Below are positions 1 to 8,362 of a stretch of DNA of 64,000 bases, in pieces. A program made the translations under genes and the position numbers. The notes beneath the pieces were generated by a model that had not been told where the DNA came from, searched no databases, and worked only from the letters and a program-made list of their open reading frames with translations. Source of the DNA: Methylophaga sp. UBA3192 (GTDB taxonomy: Bacteria > Pseudomonadota > Gammaproteobacteria > Nitrosococcales > Methylophagaceae); NCBI GenBank assembly GCA_002363955.1, contig DEXE01000006.1, positions 637,975-701,974 of the forward strand, given 5' to 3'. Numbering within the stretch: position 1 is the first letter of the stretch; every line of letters starts with the position of its first letter.

Positions 1-1130
1 TATCTTCCCCAATCTCCACCTTTTAACGGGCATGCGCCGCCTGAGTCATACGCTGCCCTATCCGGATGATGGACACCATAAATGGGTAAGCCTATGGCTT
101 TTCCAATTTCTCCATTTTCCAGATGAAAGCGAGGTGCTTTTGTGACCGTATTTTTCAGATCATTGGTGTTATCGCCTAATGATTCATAATAAGGCCCAGC
201 TGGACGCACATAACGATGATCGGCATTATCCTGATTGTCATAAACCGCTGTTAGAAAGATATAAGGTTTGTTAAAAAAGGTTCTTTCAACCAGATAAAAT
301 TCGCCGTGTGTTTTCGCGGCATCGACTGCTTTCCAGTCAACGTGTAATGAATCTTTACCCTGTTGGCCAACGTTTACCCATGAACGGGCATCCGGGAAAT
401 GGTTTAGCCGCAGGACTTTTGCGTAATTTTCTTTTACATCCAGACCCGCACGTTTACCTAACGGCCCAATCTGATTTGCGCCCGGCTGGCTGAAGGCAAA
501 ATCCAACGCCTTTTTGGCATACGGGTAATCGTTACCCGACATAGTGCAATACCAGTTCGCCAAATCAATCGGTTCATGCTGATCATATTGATTATCAAAA
601 ATCGGATGATTAATCGGCAAATCAACATAGTTTAACTTGCCATCTTCATTAAACTTTTGATCAGGATATTTATAGCCTGACCAGCTTTCATCTGGCAGAT
701 AATGACTGTAGTTATCCTCAATATGCTGATAATTTTCTGCTGCCAGAATATCTGCATTTTTGGCCAGACCTTCGCCATCTCTTTTCAGGTAAAAACGGAC
801 GGTGCCATTTTCCTGTATCCGCCACAAACCATGTTTACCTTCCCCAATCATTGTAAAAACTTGCTCAACTACATTGACGAATCGATAGGTAGAGTTGGTA
901 CTCATGTAGCCCAAATAAACAGGTAAATGCGGAATTTGCGAATGCGTTTTATCCGGACGACCAATACCTAATAAAGCTTTTTGCTTGTTGTCCTCAGTGA
1001 TCAATTGATCGCTGGTATAAAAAAACGGATCGCCACCTGTCAGATCAGTTAAATCTGCTGCAAGAACACCTCCAGCAGCAGTTACCGACAGACTTATTGA
1101 AAGTATTTTGCTCAATTTAATTTTATTCAT
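1..1130 (-). CDS. Exported protein of unknown function (3' end outside window)
   Basis: A reading frame with no stop runs leftward from the ATG at 1130 to the window edge, giving at least 376 residues. The N-terminus (MNKIKLSKIL then a hydrophobic stretch ending in VLAADLTD) looks like a signal peptide with cleavage after about residue 23. The mature part is rich in Tyr, Asp, Asn and Trp, with patches such as YVRPAGPYYESLGDN, and has few Cys. This suits a soluble beta-rich periplasmic or secreted protein. I do not recognise the family. The Shine-Dalgarno GAAGGAG lies 6 bases before the ATG and is part of a short palindrome (1137-1151). The exported cupin gene lies 91 bases upstream on the same strand, so the two may be co-transcribed. 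The frame and signal peptide are clear; function is unknown. Confidence 0.8.
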   Translation of the reverse strand, partial: MNKIKLSKILSISLSVTAAGGVLAADLTDLTGGDPFFYTSDQLITEDNKQKALLGIGRPDKTHSQIPHLPVYLGYMSTNSTYRFVNVVEQVFTMIGEGKHGLWRIQENGTVRFYLKRDGEGLAKNADILAAENYQHIEDNYSHYLPDESWSGYKYPDQKFNEDGKLNYVDLPINHPIFDNQYDQHEPIDLANWYCTMSGNDYPYAKKALDFAFSQPGANQIGPLGKRAGLDVKENYAKVLRLNHFPDARSWVNVGQQGKDSLHVDWKAVDAAKTHGEFYLVERTFFNKPYIFLTAVYDNQDNADHRYVRPAGPYYESLGDNTNDLKNTVTKAPRFHLENGEIGKAIGLPIYGVHHPDRAAYDSGGACPLKGGDWGR

Positions 1131-1136
1131 TTCTCA

Positions 1137-1151
1137 CTCCTTCAGAAGGAG
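1137..1151 (-). promoter_or_regulatory. Self-complementary Shine-Dalgarno hairpin
   Basis: The 15-base palindrome CTCCTTCTGAAGGAG (minus strand) contains the ribosome binding site of the exported protein gene that starts at 1130. The CUCCUU half can pair with AAGGAG, which would hide the site. A wider inverted repeat, GGATGTTT at 1151-1158 against AAACATCC at 1196-1203, encloses the rest of the leader. Pairing is seen in the sequence; a regulatory role is inference. Confidence 0.35.
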
Positions 1152-1221
1152 GATGTTTGCCAGCATTGTTATTATTATTTGCTGTTTTATTTGTTAAACA
1201 TCCGTTGAAATACGCCCTTGA

Positions 1222-1662
1222 CTAAAACTCCGCCCGTTGACCACATGCAAATGCAAGCCCTGAGCTTTCTGTAGAAAAAGTGATGGTTGAGCCGTTAGGA
1301 AAAAACAAAACATCACCCGCTTCAGCAGTCACTTCTTGTTCACCGTCAGAAAAGGTAATGCTGCCTTCGAGCATCATTTTGATGTCGTCATAATCGTAGG
1401 TATAAACAAGTGGATTACCCGCATCGATTTTGAACAAACCACACGAGATCGGTGATTTCGGGTTACCTGAACCCACGATGTCATCAAAAAATGCCGCAAC
1501 GCCCGGTTCTTCCATTGAAGCAAGCTCCATTTGCTGTGCATTTTCAAAAAATTTTAAACGTTTGTTCTCGGTTTCATGCTCAACTGCACCGTGCGCCATT
1601 GCCAAACTCCCCATTGAAAGCCCCAGTGCTACAGCCCCGATCGTTGTAAGTCTGCTATTCAT
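1222..1662 (-). CDS. Exported cupin-domain protein
   Basis: The product has 146 residues. A signal peptide (MNSRLTTIGAVALGLSMGSLAMAHG) is followed by a small region and a single cupin fold. The second half has the typical series: a Tyr/Asp-rich strand, MLEGSITFSDGEQEV, then AGDVLFFPNGSTITF. This resembles the EutQ-like / DUF861 type cupins (family knowledge). The classical HxH metal ligands are not obvious, so it may bind a ligand rather than catalyse. The ATG at 1662 was chosen because GGAG lies 6 bases upstream; a TTG 12 bases earlier lacks a site. It faces the XRE-PAS regulator gene across a region with two palindromes, and probably shares a transcript with the unknown exported protein downstream. 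Confidence 0.75.
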   Translation of the reverse strand: MNSRLTTIGAVALGLSMGSLAMAHGAVEHETENKRLKFFENAQQMELASMEEPGVAAFFDDIVGSGNPKSPISCGLFKIDAGNPLVYTYDYDDIKMMLEGSITFSDGEQEVTAEAGDVLFFPNGSTITFSTESSGLAFACGQRAEF

Positions 1663-1764
1663 TTTTAACTCCAAAAATATTTAATTAAGTGCATTCAATG
1701 ATTTAGCCGTATTGATTTGCCTTGCCACATCACTTTCAGGAAAAACCTCCTGCATGCGTTATTA

Positions 1765-1794
1765 GTTATATTCCTGACAATTATTACCTGTCAA
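1765..1794 (-). promoter_or_regulatory. Candidate sigma-70 promoter for the cupin gene
   Basis: On the minus strand TTGACA (1789-1794) and TATAAC (1765-1770) are separated by 18 bases, a good sigma-70 pair. The -35 box lies inside the left palindrome (1783-1799), so a protein bound there would block it. The leader to the ATG at 1662 would be about 95 bases. Confidence 0.5.
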
Positions 1795-1818
1795 GTAATT
1801 TATTACTTGTAAAGTAAT
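1783..1818. promoter_or_regulatory. Twin 17-bp palindromic operators
   Basis: Two copies of the pattern ATTACYTGTMAAGTAAT lie at 1783-1799 and 1802-1818. The right copy is a perfect inverted repeat (ATTACTT gta AAGTAAT); the left has one mismatch. Their centres are 19 bp apart, close to two helical turns. They sit between the divergent cupin and XRE-PAS genes, which suggests they are binding sites of that regulator. The repeats are seen directly; the binder is inferred. Confidence 0.6.
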
Positions 1819-1914
1819 TTACAGTCGATTATAAAGTCCTTAAATGTTCGTGGTAACATGCTTTGCGGCGATTAAACGATTTCAATAACAAGGCCTTAAG
1901 ATTCTGGTATTACG

Positions 1915-3282
1915 ATGAAAAAAAACGGATTTGGCGAACGCCTGAAGGTGTTACTAAAGCAAAAGTCGTTAACTCAAGCTCAAGTTGCTAATGCGGTTGA
2001 TACCTCTGTGCCTTCTGTGAACAGATGGACCAAAGGTGGAGAGATTGAATACGAGAACCTGCGTTCACTGGCTGATTTTCTGGAAGTAAACTGGGTTTGG
2101 CTAAGATATGGCGATGAAGCTATCGAAAGTTTGCAATCTGCTGAGCCTGAAAATGGGGCAATGAAAGATCTACGCCGGGAATACCTGAATCAGATTCTCG
2201 AAAACGAAACTCGCATGAAGGCAGCGCTGGAAATGGCGCAAATCATCAATTGGGAATGGAATGTTCTAACGGGCACGGTCACCTGTTCGGAGAATGCCAC
2301 GGATCTATTTGGCGTCGCGGTTGATCACTTACCCAATTGCGTAATGCCATTCACAAAACTACCAATCGAACAGTTAATTGATATTTTCGGCAGCGGCCAA
2401 CCCTATAACTGGGACTTCGAAGTGACTGATGATCAAGGTCAAACGAGGTGGTTTTCGTCAAGAGCTGAACTTGTTTATGATGCCGCGAAACGTCCGGTTA
2501 AAGTCATTGGTATCAGTGATGATATTACGGCACGTAAAGAAGCAGAAACGGCTCTTGCAAAAAACGAATATATTTTAAAGAAAATAATCGACATTATTCC
2601 ATTGGGACTTTGGATGGCTGACGAAACCGGAAAAATCAGTCTGGCCAACCCTGAGGTGCAGCGCATCTGGGGGGGGGCAAAATATGTGGGACTTGAACAA
2701 TATGGTGAATATAAGGGGTGGTGGGAAAAAAATGGTCAGGAATTAGGTGCTGGAGACTGGACACTCGCCCGCGCCGTCAAAAATGGTGAAACCAGTTCAC
2801 CAGAAGTAGTTAATATAAAGGCATTTGACGGTGAACAGCGCACCATCATCATGTATGCAACTCCGCTTCGTGATAACGACAACAAGATCATTGGTGCTAT
2901 CGAAGTTAATCAGGATATTACTGATCTGAAAAACACTGAAAGGGACTTGAAAACCTCATTGGCGCAATGGCAGGCCGTGTTTGACCAGGATGAATTTGCA
3001 GTCATCCAACTCGATAATAATCTGCAAATCAAAAAGGTCAGTGAAAAACTCAAAAAATCATTGAAGCCAAAAGCAAAAAAATGGCAGCTGACTGATCTAC
3101 TTGATCCAGCTATTGCAGAAAACATACTGCAGCAACTGGCCAAGACTCAGCGAAAGAAATTTATTAGCTTCAGTATTGACGGTTCAAGCATCACTGGCAC
3201 TGACAAAAATGTGCCTATTTATGTCATTCATGATGAAAGACAGGATCGTAATCCAATGACGTTGGTTTTTTTCCTGATGTAG
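1915..3282 (+). CDS. XRE-type HTH regulator with PAS sensor domains
   Basis: The 455-residue product begins with a Cro/CI-type helix-turn-helix (residues 1-65; LTQAQVANAVDTSVPSVNRWTKG is the recognition core) and continues with PAS modules. PAS-1 spans about 95-210 (ending WFSSRAELVYDAAKRPVKVIGISDDITARKEAE), PAS-2 about 217-337 (ending in IEVNQDITDLKNTERD), and a degenerate third about 343-455. There is no kinase, GGDEF or other output, so the HTH is the likely output and PAS the ligand or redox sensor. It is divergent from the cupin gene and twin palindromes lie between them, suggesting autoregulation. A run of nine G at 2669-2677 inside PAS-2 is in frame here but slippage-prone. Domain calls are strong; target genes are inferred. 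Confidence 0.85.
   Translation: MKKNGFGERLKVLLKQKSLTQAQVANAVDTSVPSVNRWTKGGEIEYENLRSLADFLEVNWVWLRYGDEAIESLQSAEPENGAMKDLRREYLNQILENETRMKAALEMAQIINWEWNVLTGTVTCSENATDLFGVAVDHLPNCVMPFTKLPIEQLIDIFGSGQPYNWDFEVTDDQGQTRWFSSRAELVYDAAKRPVKVIGISDDITARKEAETALAKNEYILKKIIDIIPLGLWMADETGKISLANPEVQRIWGGAKYVGLEQYGEYKGWWEKNGQELGAGDWTLARAVKNGETSSPEVVNIKAFDGEQRTIIMYATPLRDNDNKIIGAIEVNQDITDLKNTERDLKTSLAQWQAVFDQDEFAVIQLDNNLQIKKVSEKLKKSLKPKAKKWQLTDLLDPAIAENILQQLAKTQRKKFISFSIDGSSITGTDKNVPIYVIHDERQDRNPMTLVFFLM
2669..2677 (+). repeat. G9 homopolymer in coding sequence
   Basis: Nine consecutive G encode the Trp-Gly-Gly-Ala stretch at about residues 251-254 of the XRE-PAS regulator. Loss or gain of one base would shift the frame and remove the rest of PAS-2 and PAS-3 while leaving the DNA-binding domain. 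Confidence 0.9.
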
Positions 3283-3621
3283 CACTCAGCACGTTAGAAG
3301 AGTAGAAACGAATCAGAGTGACCAGTTAACGTGTTTAGAGACTGTTTTTTGAGCTGAAACTATTAAACAATTAGCTGACCGTTGTCTGACTGATAACTTA
3401 TCAACACTAAATACCTGCCTGTCCCTGATATAAAGATATCTTATAAAAAATGAAATGGTGTCATTCAAACGATAGTTGAATAGTCTGGAGGCACTGCAAA
3501 ACATGGCTGAGCATAATTTTGCTCATGATATCAGTCCTGTTAGAAATTCAACTTTAGAAAGCAGCTAACTTTACATCCCGATAAATAGCCCGTCTTCAGC
3601 TCAAATTATTAAAGGTAATGA
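3283..3621. other. 339-bp intergenic stretch
   Basis: Between the XRE-PAS regulator and the MFS carrier. It is AT-rich and holds a possible 21-codon frame (3503-3568) and, near the end, the ribosome binding site AAAGG before the ATG at 3622. No convincing terminator or promoter was recognised. Confidence 0.5.
3503..3568 (+). CDS. Possible 21-residue peptide (doubtful)
   Basis: ATG at 3503 opens a 21-codon frame (MAEHNFAHDISPVRNSTLES then S, stop TAA). GGAGG lies 11 bases before the ATG, a longer spacing than usual. It precedes a carrier, an ATP-grasp ligase and a papain-like protein, a setting in which a substrate peptide would make sense. A frame this short can occur by chance, so this is only a candidate. 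Confidence 0.2.
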   Translation: MAEHNFAHDISPVRNSTLESS

Positions 3622-4827
3622 ATGTCTGCCGTAGACTACAAATATTCAGACTTCCAGAAAATGATTCTGGCCACTGTAATTGTAATTATTGCTCTGAATC
3701 TTCGTCCGATTCTTGCCTCGGTTGGGCCTTTGCTTCCGGCTATTCAACAAGATATACCAATGAGCTTTAAGCTCGCCTCGTTACTGACCACATTACCAGT
3801 ATTTGCGATGGGTCTATTCTGTTTGATTGGTTATACCCTGGCCAAACGTTTTGGGGTCAATCAGATCATTATTTTTTCAATTCTGTTACTTGTCGTCTCG
3901 GCAGCATTAAGATTATGGGCCGTTAACGCCAGCGTCCTGATTATGACTGCTTTGTTAGCGGGTTTGGGCATCGCCTTAATTCAGGCGTTAATGCCGATGG
4001 TCATCAAGAATATTTATGGATCACAACATCCCAAAATGATGGGGTTTTATATCACTGGAATTATGGCTGGTGCAGCAATATCGGCTTCTTTATCGCCATT
4101 TATTGAAGCGGAATATGGCTGGAAAATGGGACTCGGTAGCTGGAGTCTGCTGGCCGTGGTGGCATTGATAGCCTGGCTGCTTTTTAAACCTGATGCGCGA
4201 TGTTTTCAGCATGAAAATTCAACGGATATCAAAACGCCCGGATTATGGCGCAATTCTCGTAGCTGGTATCTGGCTGTCTTTTTTTCGCTCGGTTCCAGCT
4301 GTTATGTTTGCGTGTTAGCCTGGTTGTCGCCTTATGCCATTGAACAGGGTTTTAACGCGAAACAAGCCGGATTGATGCTGGGCTTATTAACTGCGATGGA
4401 AGTGGTTGCCGGTCTGCTGTTCCCTGCTCTGTCAGCAAAAAACATTGATAGACGACGGATTTTGTTTATTTTATGTATTCTCCAAATCATCGGTTTTGGT
4501 GGTATGGCTTTGAGACCGGATATCAGTCTTTGGCTTTGGTCAGCGATTGCCGGGCTGGGAATTGGCGGCATTTTTCCAATGGCGTTGATTGTGACGATGG
4601 ACCATCAACCGAATTCTATGCTGGCGGGAAAACTTGCTGGTTTTGTCCAGGGTATCGGTTCAATGATTGCCGCGATAGCACCCTGGATTGCAGGTTGGAT
4701 TCGTGATTCATTACAGAGCTTTTCTATGGCCTGGATTGCACTCGCTGGATTAGGAATGATCGCCCTGCTCATGGCCTGTGCCTTTAATCCACATCGATAT
4801 GCCGCCATTTATTCAAAAAACGCATAA
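3622..4827 (+). CDS. MFS transporter, CynX/NimT-like
   Basis: The 401-residue protein has about 12 hydrophobic segments in two halves of six. The first helix, IALNLRPILASVGPLLPAI, is the hallmark of the cyanate/2-nitroimidazole (CynX/NimT) branch of the major facilitator superfamily, inner-membrane exporters or importers of small organic compounds. The loop between helices 2 and 3 is short and basic. AAAGG is 6 bases before the ATG. It is followed in the same direction, after 216 bases, by the ATP-grasp gene. Substrate cannot be read from sequence; export of a product made by the next two genes is an attractive guess only. Confidence 0.85.
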   Translation: MSAVDYKYSDFQKMILATVIVIIALNLRPILASVGPLLPAIQQDIPMSFKLASLLTTLPVFAMGLFCLIGYTLAKRFGVNQIIIFSILLLVVSAALRLWAVNASVLIMTALLAGLGIALIQALMPMVIKNIYGSQHPKMMGFYITGIMAGAAISASLSPFIEAEYGWKMGLGSWSLLAVVALIAWLLFKPDARCFQHENSTDIKTPGLWRNSRSWYLAVFFSLGSSCYVCVLAWLSPYAIEQGFNAKQAGLMLGLLTAMEVVAGLLFPALSAKNIDRRRILFILCILQIIGFGGMALRPDISLWLWSAIAGLGIGGIFPMALIVTMDHQPNSMLAGKLAGFVQGIGSMIAAIAPWIAGWIRDSLQSFSMAWIALAGLGMIALLMACAFNPHRYAAIYSKNA

Positions 4828-5043
4828 TCGTTACCGTACTACTCTGTCAAATACGCGCAAATGAAACCAATTACTGCTTAAACAGTCCCCTTTAGGGTCA
4901 CGTTTTATCTGCCGTGGACAATGGCACCCTGCATGACGATGACGTCTTTCAATGACTTTATAATTGCTTGCGACGATTATCAATATCGCCCCAAAATCTG
5001 TAAGGTATTGTTTTATTTATTAAATTTCAAAAGGTGGTAATTT

Positions 5044-6285
5044 ATGGCAGAATCAGCGAAACACAGCTTCAATCCGGATAAAGGTTATATTGCATTATTA
5101 GGATGGAGTCTGAACGCTGTTGAAGCTGCCGAATCATTTGACCGACAATATGTTGTTGTCGCGCCTGATTGGGCAGAAGAATACTGCACTGAGCACAACA
5201 TTCCCTACATCAAATGGAATTTTGAACGACTCAATGATCGTTCTTTGGAAATTGCCCAGACCCTGCAAGAAGCCGGTGTTGATGTGGCGATTCCCTTGTT
5301 TGAGGAAACGGTTGAATGGGCCGGTGCCATCAATTCGGTGTTAATGGATAACCCAAGATTATTTGGTCAGTCGCTGTTATTACGCGATAAAGCTCTGATG
5401 AAACGTCGCGCTCAACTGGGTGGAATCCGGGTCGGTATTTTCGAAGAGGCCCATGATAAAGATGATGTGGTGCGTTTTCTGAAACGTGTCAATCAGACCT
5501 TGCTCAAACTTGATGGTGATCCCAACGACCCTATTCATCTTAAAGCCTTTGATAAAGCCGGATGTCTTGGACATCGGGTAATTCGTACCCCTGATGAAGT
5601 GGATATGATCCCGGATGAAGAGTTTCCAGTTTTAATGGAATCACATCTGGATGGCTGGGAGTTCGCTGTCGAGGCCTGGATCCATAATGGCAAAATCCGT
5701 TTTCTGAATATTTCTGAATATGTGACCTTGGGTTATTCAGTGTTTGTACCGGCAACCCCGGAACTTGAACAATATCGTCCGGAAATTACCAGACAAATTG
5801 AAAAACTGATTAAAACCTTTGATATTGAGTTTGGCTTTGTGCATCCGGAATACTTTGTGACGAGTGATGGCGAAATGTACTTCGGTGAGGTTGCTTATCG
5901 CCCGCCAGGTTTTAAGGTTTTCGAACTATTAGAGCGGGCTTATGGCTTTAACGCTTACCACGCTTTGATTTTGTCGTTTGATCCAAAAACAACGGAAGAA
6001 GAAATCAGCAGTTTCTTTCCCAAAGAAGTGGTTGACGCAAAAGGCGTCGCTGGATGTTTCGGGGTCTACCCCCGTCGTCGCGTAGTCAGTCGTTTGGAAA
6101 TACCACAAGACACCGAAGATCATCCCTATTTCGATTTCCATGAGCTTACTGCACCACTTGAAGAAACCGTCACCAAACGGACCGCCTTCGGTACCCATTG
6201 GGGTTTGTTATACTTCTTTGGCCAGGATCCGCTCGTCATGCGTGATTTGCTAAAAGAACAGGAATCATTGGATTTCTATATTTAG
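5044..6285 (+). CDS. ATP-grasp ligase of unknown substrate
   Basis: The 413-residue protein has an N-terminal Rossmann-like part (1-100; YIALLGWSLNAVEAAESF), then the ATP-grasp lid start LLRDKALMKRRAQLGGI (112-128), the nucleotide-binding Lys strand IHLKAF (165-170), the ESHLDGWEFAVEAWI segment (199-213), and the metal-binding strand GEVAYRPPGF (281-290). Family enzymes join a carboxylate to an amine or thiol through an acylphosphate. In the last motif Ala-Tyr replaces the usual Asn-Pro of E-[IV]-N-P-R, leaving Glu282 and Arg286. The C-terminal 100 residues are not typical of biotin carboxylase or PurK. AGGTGG precedes the ATG. It forms a pair with the papain-like gene 54 bases downstream. 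Confidence 0.85.
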   Translation: MAESAKHSFNPDKGYIALLGWSLNAVEAAESFDRQYVVVAPDWAEEYCTEHNIPYIKWNFERLNDRSLEIAQTLQEAGVDVAIPLFEETVEWAGAINSVLMDNPRLFGQSLLLRDKALMKRRAQLGGIRVGIFEEAHDKDDVVRFLKRVNQTLLKLDGDPNDPIHLKAFDKAGCLGHRVIRTPDEVDMIPDEEFPVLMESHLDGWEFAVEAWIHNGKIRFLNISEYVTLGYSVFVPATPELEQYRPEITRQIEKLIKTFDIEFGFVHPEYFVTSDGEMYFGEVAYRPPGFKVFELLERAYGFNAYHALILSFDPKTTEEEISSFFPKEVVDAKGVAGCFGVYPRRRVVSRLEIPQDTEDHPYFDFHELTAPLEETVTKRTAFGTHWGLLYFFGQDPLVMRDLLKEQESLDFYI

Positions 6286-6339
6286 TCGATTGGCGTTATT
6301 GGCATTACGTGTTGCAAGCAGAAAAAGTAGGAAAACAGT

Positions 6340-8340
6340 TTGATTGAATCCAATGTCATTGAAAATCCAGATCCGAATCATCCTTTGCTGATTGAACGGC
6401 TGGAAGAAGCCATTAAACAACTGCAACAGGCGCCAAGTTTCAGTAAACCCACTAAGGCTGGACGCTTGTTTGATATCGTAAAACGGGTATTACATGCAGA
6501 TGACGGTTTTAAACTTATTACGCAGTATATTGATCGTATTGAACAGGCTGGAGCCTTTGATAATTCGGATTATGCCAAACCGCAAATCCTGATACCGGCG
6601 CTCAGTGCCCCGGCATTGCTGAGCAATGATGTGTATACCGTGATCATTGAAACCTTGAGTGAATTACGGTTTTTGGCGGTAGCCAAACAAGACTTCGTAC
6701 ACCCGGAGATTTCGTCAGAACAGGCACATCACTTTCTGACACAGGTACTCGCGGTTAATCTGAGACGCTTATTTTCCGTGGCTGATGAAGCTGAACGCGA
6801 GTTACAAGGACGCTTAGCGGATATCAGTCGGGGTCTGTTGCAACATCTGGCAGAAAGTATTGGCTATGAGCATGTCATTGATCAGTTGATTGATGAAATC
6901 TGGCGGATTCTGCAACAACGGCCTATTCAAGTTGAGCATGTCAAACAGATGGTCACGCAAATTGCCATCTGCCGGCAAAGTCCCGATATTGATATGGGCA
7001 ACAGTGGTCAGGGTGCTGATCGGTTGATCAGTAGTCTGTTTGGCCCGACTCAGGCGTGTCGTGAAGACCCGGGTGTCGAAATCTATCAGCAACGGCTGCA
7101 GAGCATGGATAATGCCGCATTACAGTACGAAGCCAGCGGATTTGCTCGTGCGATGCACGATACCGGCCTGGTTTCGCCCTATCATTCAGTATTACTCCGT
7201 CATTTATCGGAAGAGACTGATTATTTGCTGAGTGAGGCATTAGGATTATCTTCAACAGGTCGGGATTGTCTGCTTTCTTATAGTGATCTGGTTCGGGCAT
7301 TGATTGCCAAGGCTATTCATCCTGAAACCGCTCAGGGTATTTATGGTCTGGCATTGATGCTGGAGCGTGGCATTCTTTATCAATCAGCTATGGCCCCCTC
7401 TTTGTGGCGCCAGTTATCACTGCCTTTATCCCCCGCTGCCGAGCAACGACTGAATTCCTTATTTGGCGATTCACCGTGTGCGAGCAATCGATTACTGGCG
7501 GGCGTGTTGTGCGTGCTCGGACAACCATTAGGTATTGGCCAGGGTAATAACCCTACCTGTCAGTCGGCACGTGCCATGTCGATGTGGGCCTATAACGATC
7601 CAGATTATCTGTTGCAGATGGTCGTCTGGGCTGCACGTGATGATGAAATCATTATGCATTTCGAAGGCAAGGCGATCTCTTCACAAGATAGTCTTTCGGG
7701 TATCGCCAGTCATTTGCCAATGGATTTGGATCCAGTCTCATTAATTTTGGTCCCGCATCTGGATCGGATTTATGCTGAAATGGGTCGTTGCTGTATCGAC
7801 CGCGAAGGCGATCCGCATCGCTGGGTCAACCCTGAATTTCACGGCTGGTGGTGTGGACGTGGTTTCAGTATTAATGTCGATGTAGCTTCAGGCAAATTAA
7901 TGCAACTTGAAGTATTTCTCAGACATTTTTATGCCAGTTATCATCCCTATTACAATGACAACCAACCACTGATTCATCCTCAGCCAGCCGGTATCGCTGT
8001 CACCGACAGTGCTATGCGCTTTGTAGGCTGGCATGCCATCACTATTTTAAGGGTCACTCTGGATCCGGATAATGTCATGCGGGTCTATTTTTACAATCCC
8101 AATAATGACAGTGGCCAGAACTGGGGGGATGACATTCAGGTCAGTACTTCAGGGCATTCTGAACGTTTCGGCGAAGCTTCATTACCATTTGAAGAGTTTG
8201 CCTCGCGACTGTATATCTTTCATTACGATCCGCTCGAACCGGGACAGTTTGCTTTGGTTAAAACCGAAGAGTTACAACGCGTTATTGAACGCATTCATCG
8301 CAGTTGGGGAGCCAGCCGTTTACCTGAATTAAACAGTTAA
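6340..8340 (+). CDS. Large protein with papain-like Q-C-H-N signature
   Basis: The 666-residue product starts at TTG 6340 (AGGAAAACAG before it; no in-frame ATG is near). Residues 1-390 are mostly helical with no signal peptide or membrane segment. The C-terminal third carries a papain-like order: Gln401 and Cys407 in GIGQGNNPTCQSA (Q-x5-C as in papain), His565 in FVGWHAITIL, and Asn586 in VYFYNPNND. Trp-rich loops (HGWWCGRG, 501-508) lie between. This suggests a cysteine peptidase, transglutaminase-like or amide-transfer enzyme. I do not recognise the full-length family. It is paired with an ATP-grasp ligase 54 bases upstream, so the two may make and trim, or make and transfer, an amide bond. 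The catalytic reading is inference from motif order. Confidence 0.7.
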   Translation: MIESNVIENPDPNHPLLIERLEEAIKQLQQAPSFSKPTKAGRLFDIVKRVLHADDGFKLITQYIDRIEQAGAFDNSDYAKPQILIPALSAPALLSNDVYTVIIETLSELRFLAVAKQDFVHPEISSEQAHHFLTQVLAVNLRRLFSVADEAERELQGRLADISRGLLQHLAESIGYEHVIDQLIDEIWRILQQRPIQVEHVKQMVTQIAICRQSPDIDMGNSGQGADRLISSLFGPTQACREDPGVEIYQQRLQSMDNAALQYEASGFARAMHDTGLVSPYHSVLLRHLSEETDYLLSEALGLSSTGRDCLLSYSDLVRALIAKAIHPETAQGIYGLALMLERGILYQSAMAPSLWRQLSLPLSPAAEQRLNSLFGDSPCASNRLLAGVLCVLGQPLGIGQGNNPTCQSARAMSMWAYNDPDYLLQMVVWAARDDEIIMHFEGKAISSQDSLSGIASHLPMDLDPVSLILVPHLDRIYAEMGRCCIDREGDPHRWVNPEFHGWWCGRGFSINVDVASGKLMQLEVFLRHFYASYHPYYNDNQPLIHPQPAGIAVTDSAMRFVGWHAITILRVTLDPDNVMRVYFYNPNNDSGQNWGDDIQVSTSGHSERFGEASLPFEEFASRLYIFHYDPLEPGQFALVKTEELQRVIERIHRSWGASRLPELNS

Positions 8341-8362
8341 GTTCCGGCCTTGTAACACGGTT

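Noticed and set aside
4934..5041. 35-codon frame from ATG 4934 ahead of the ATP-grasp gene
   Set aside because: No Shine-Dalgarno before its ATG and it ends in the ribosome site of the next gene; probably chance.
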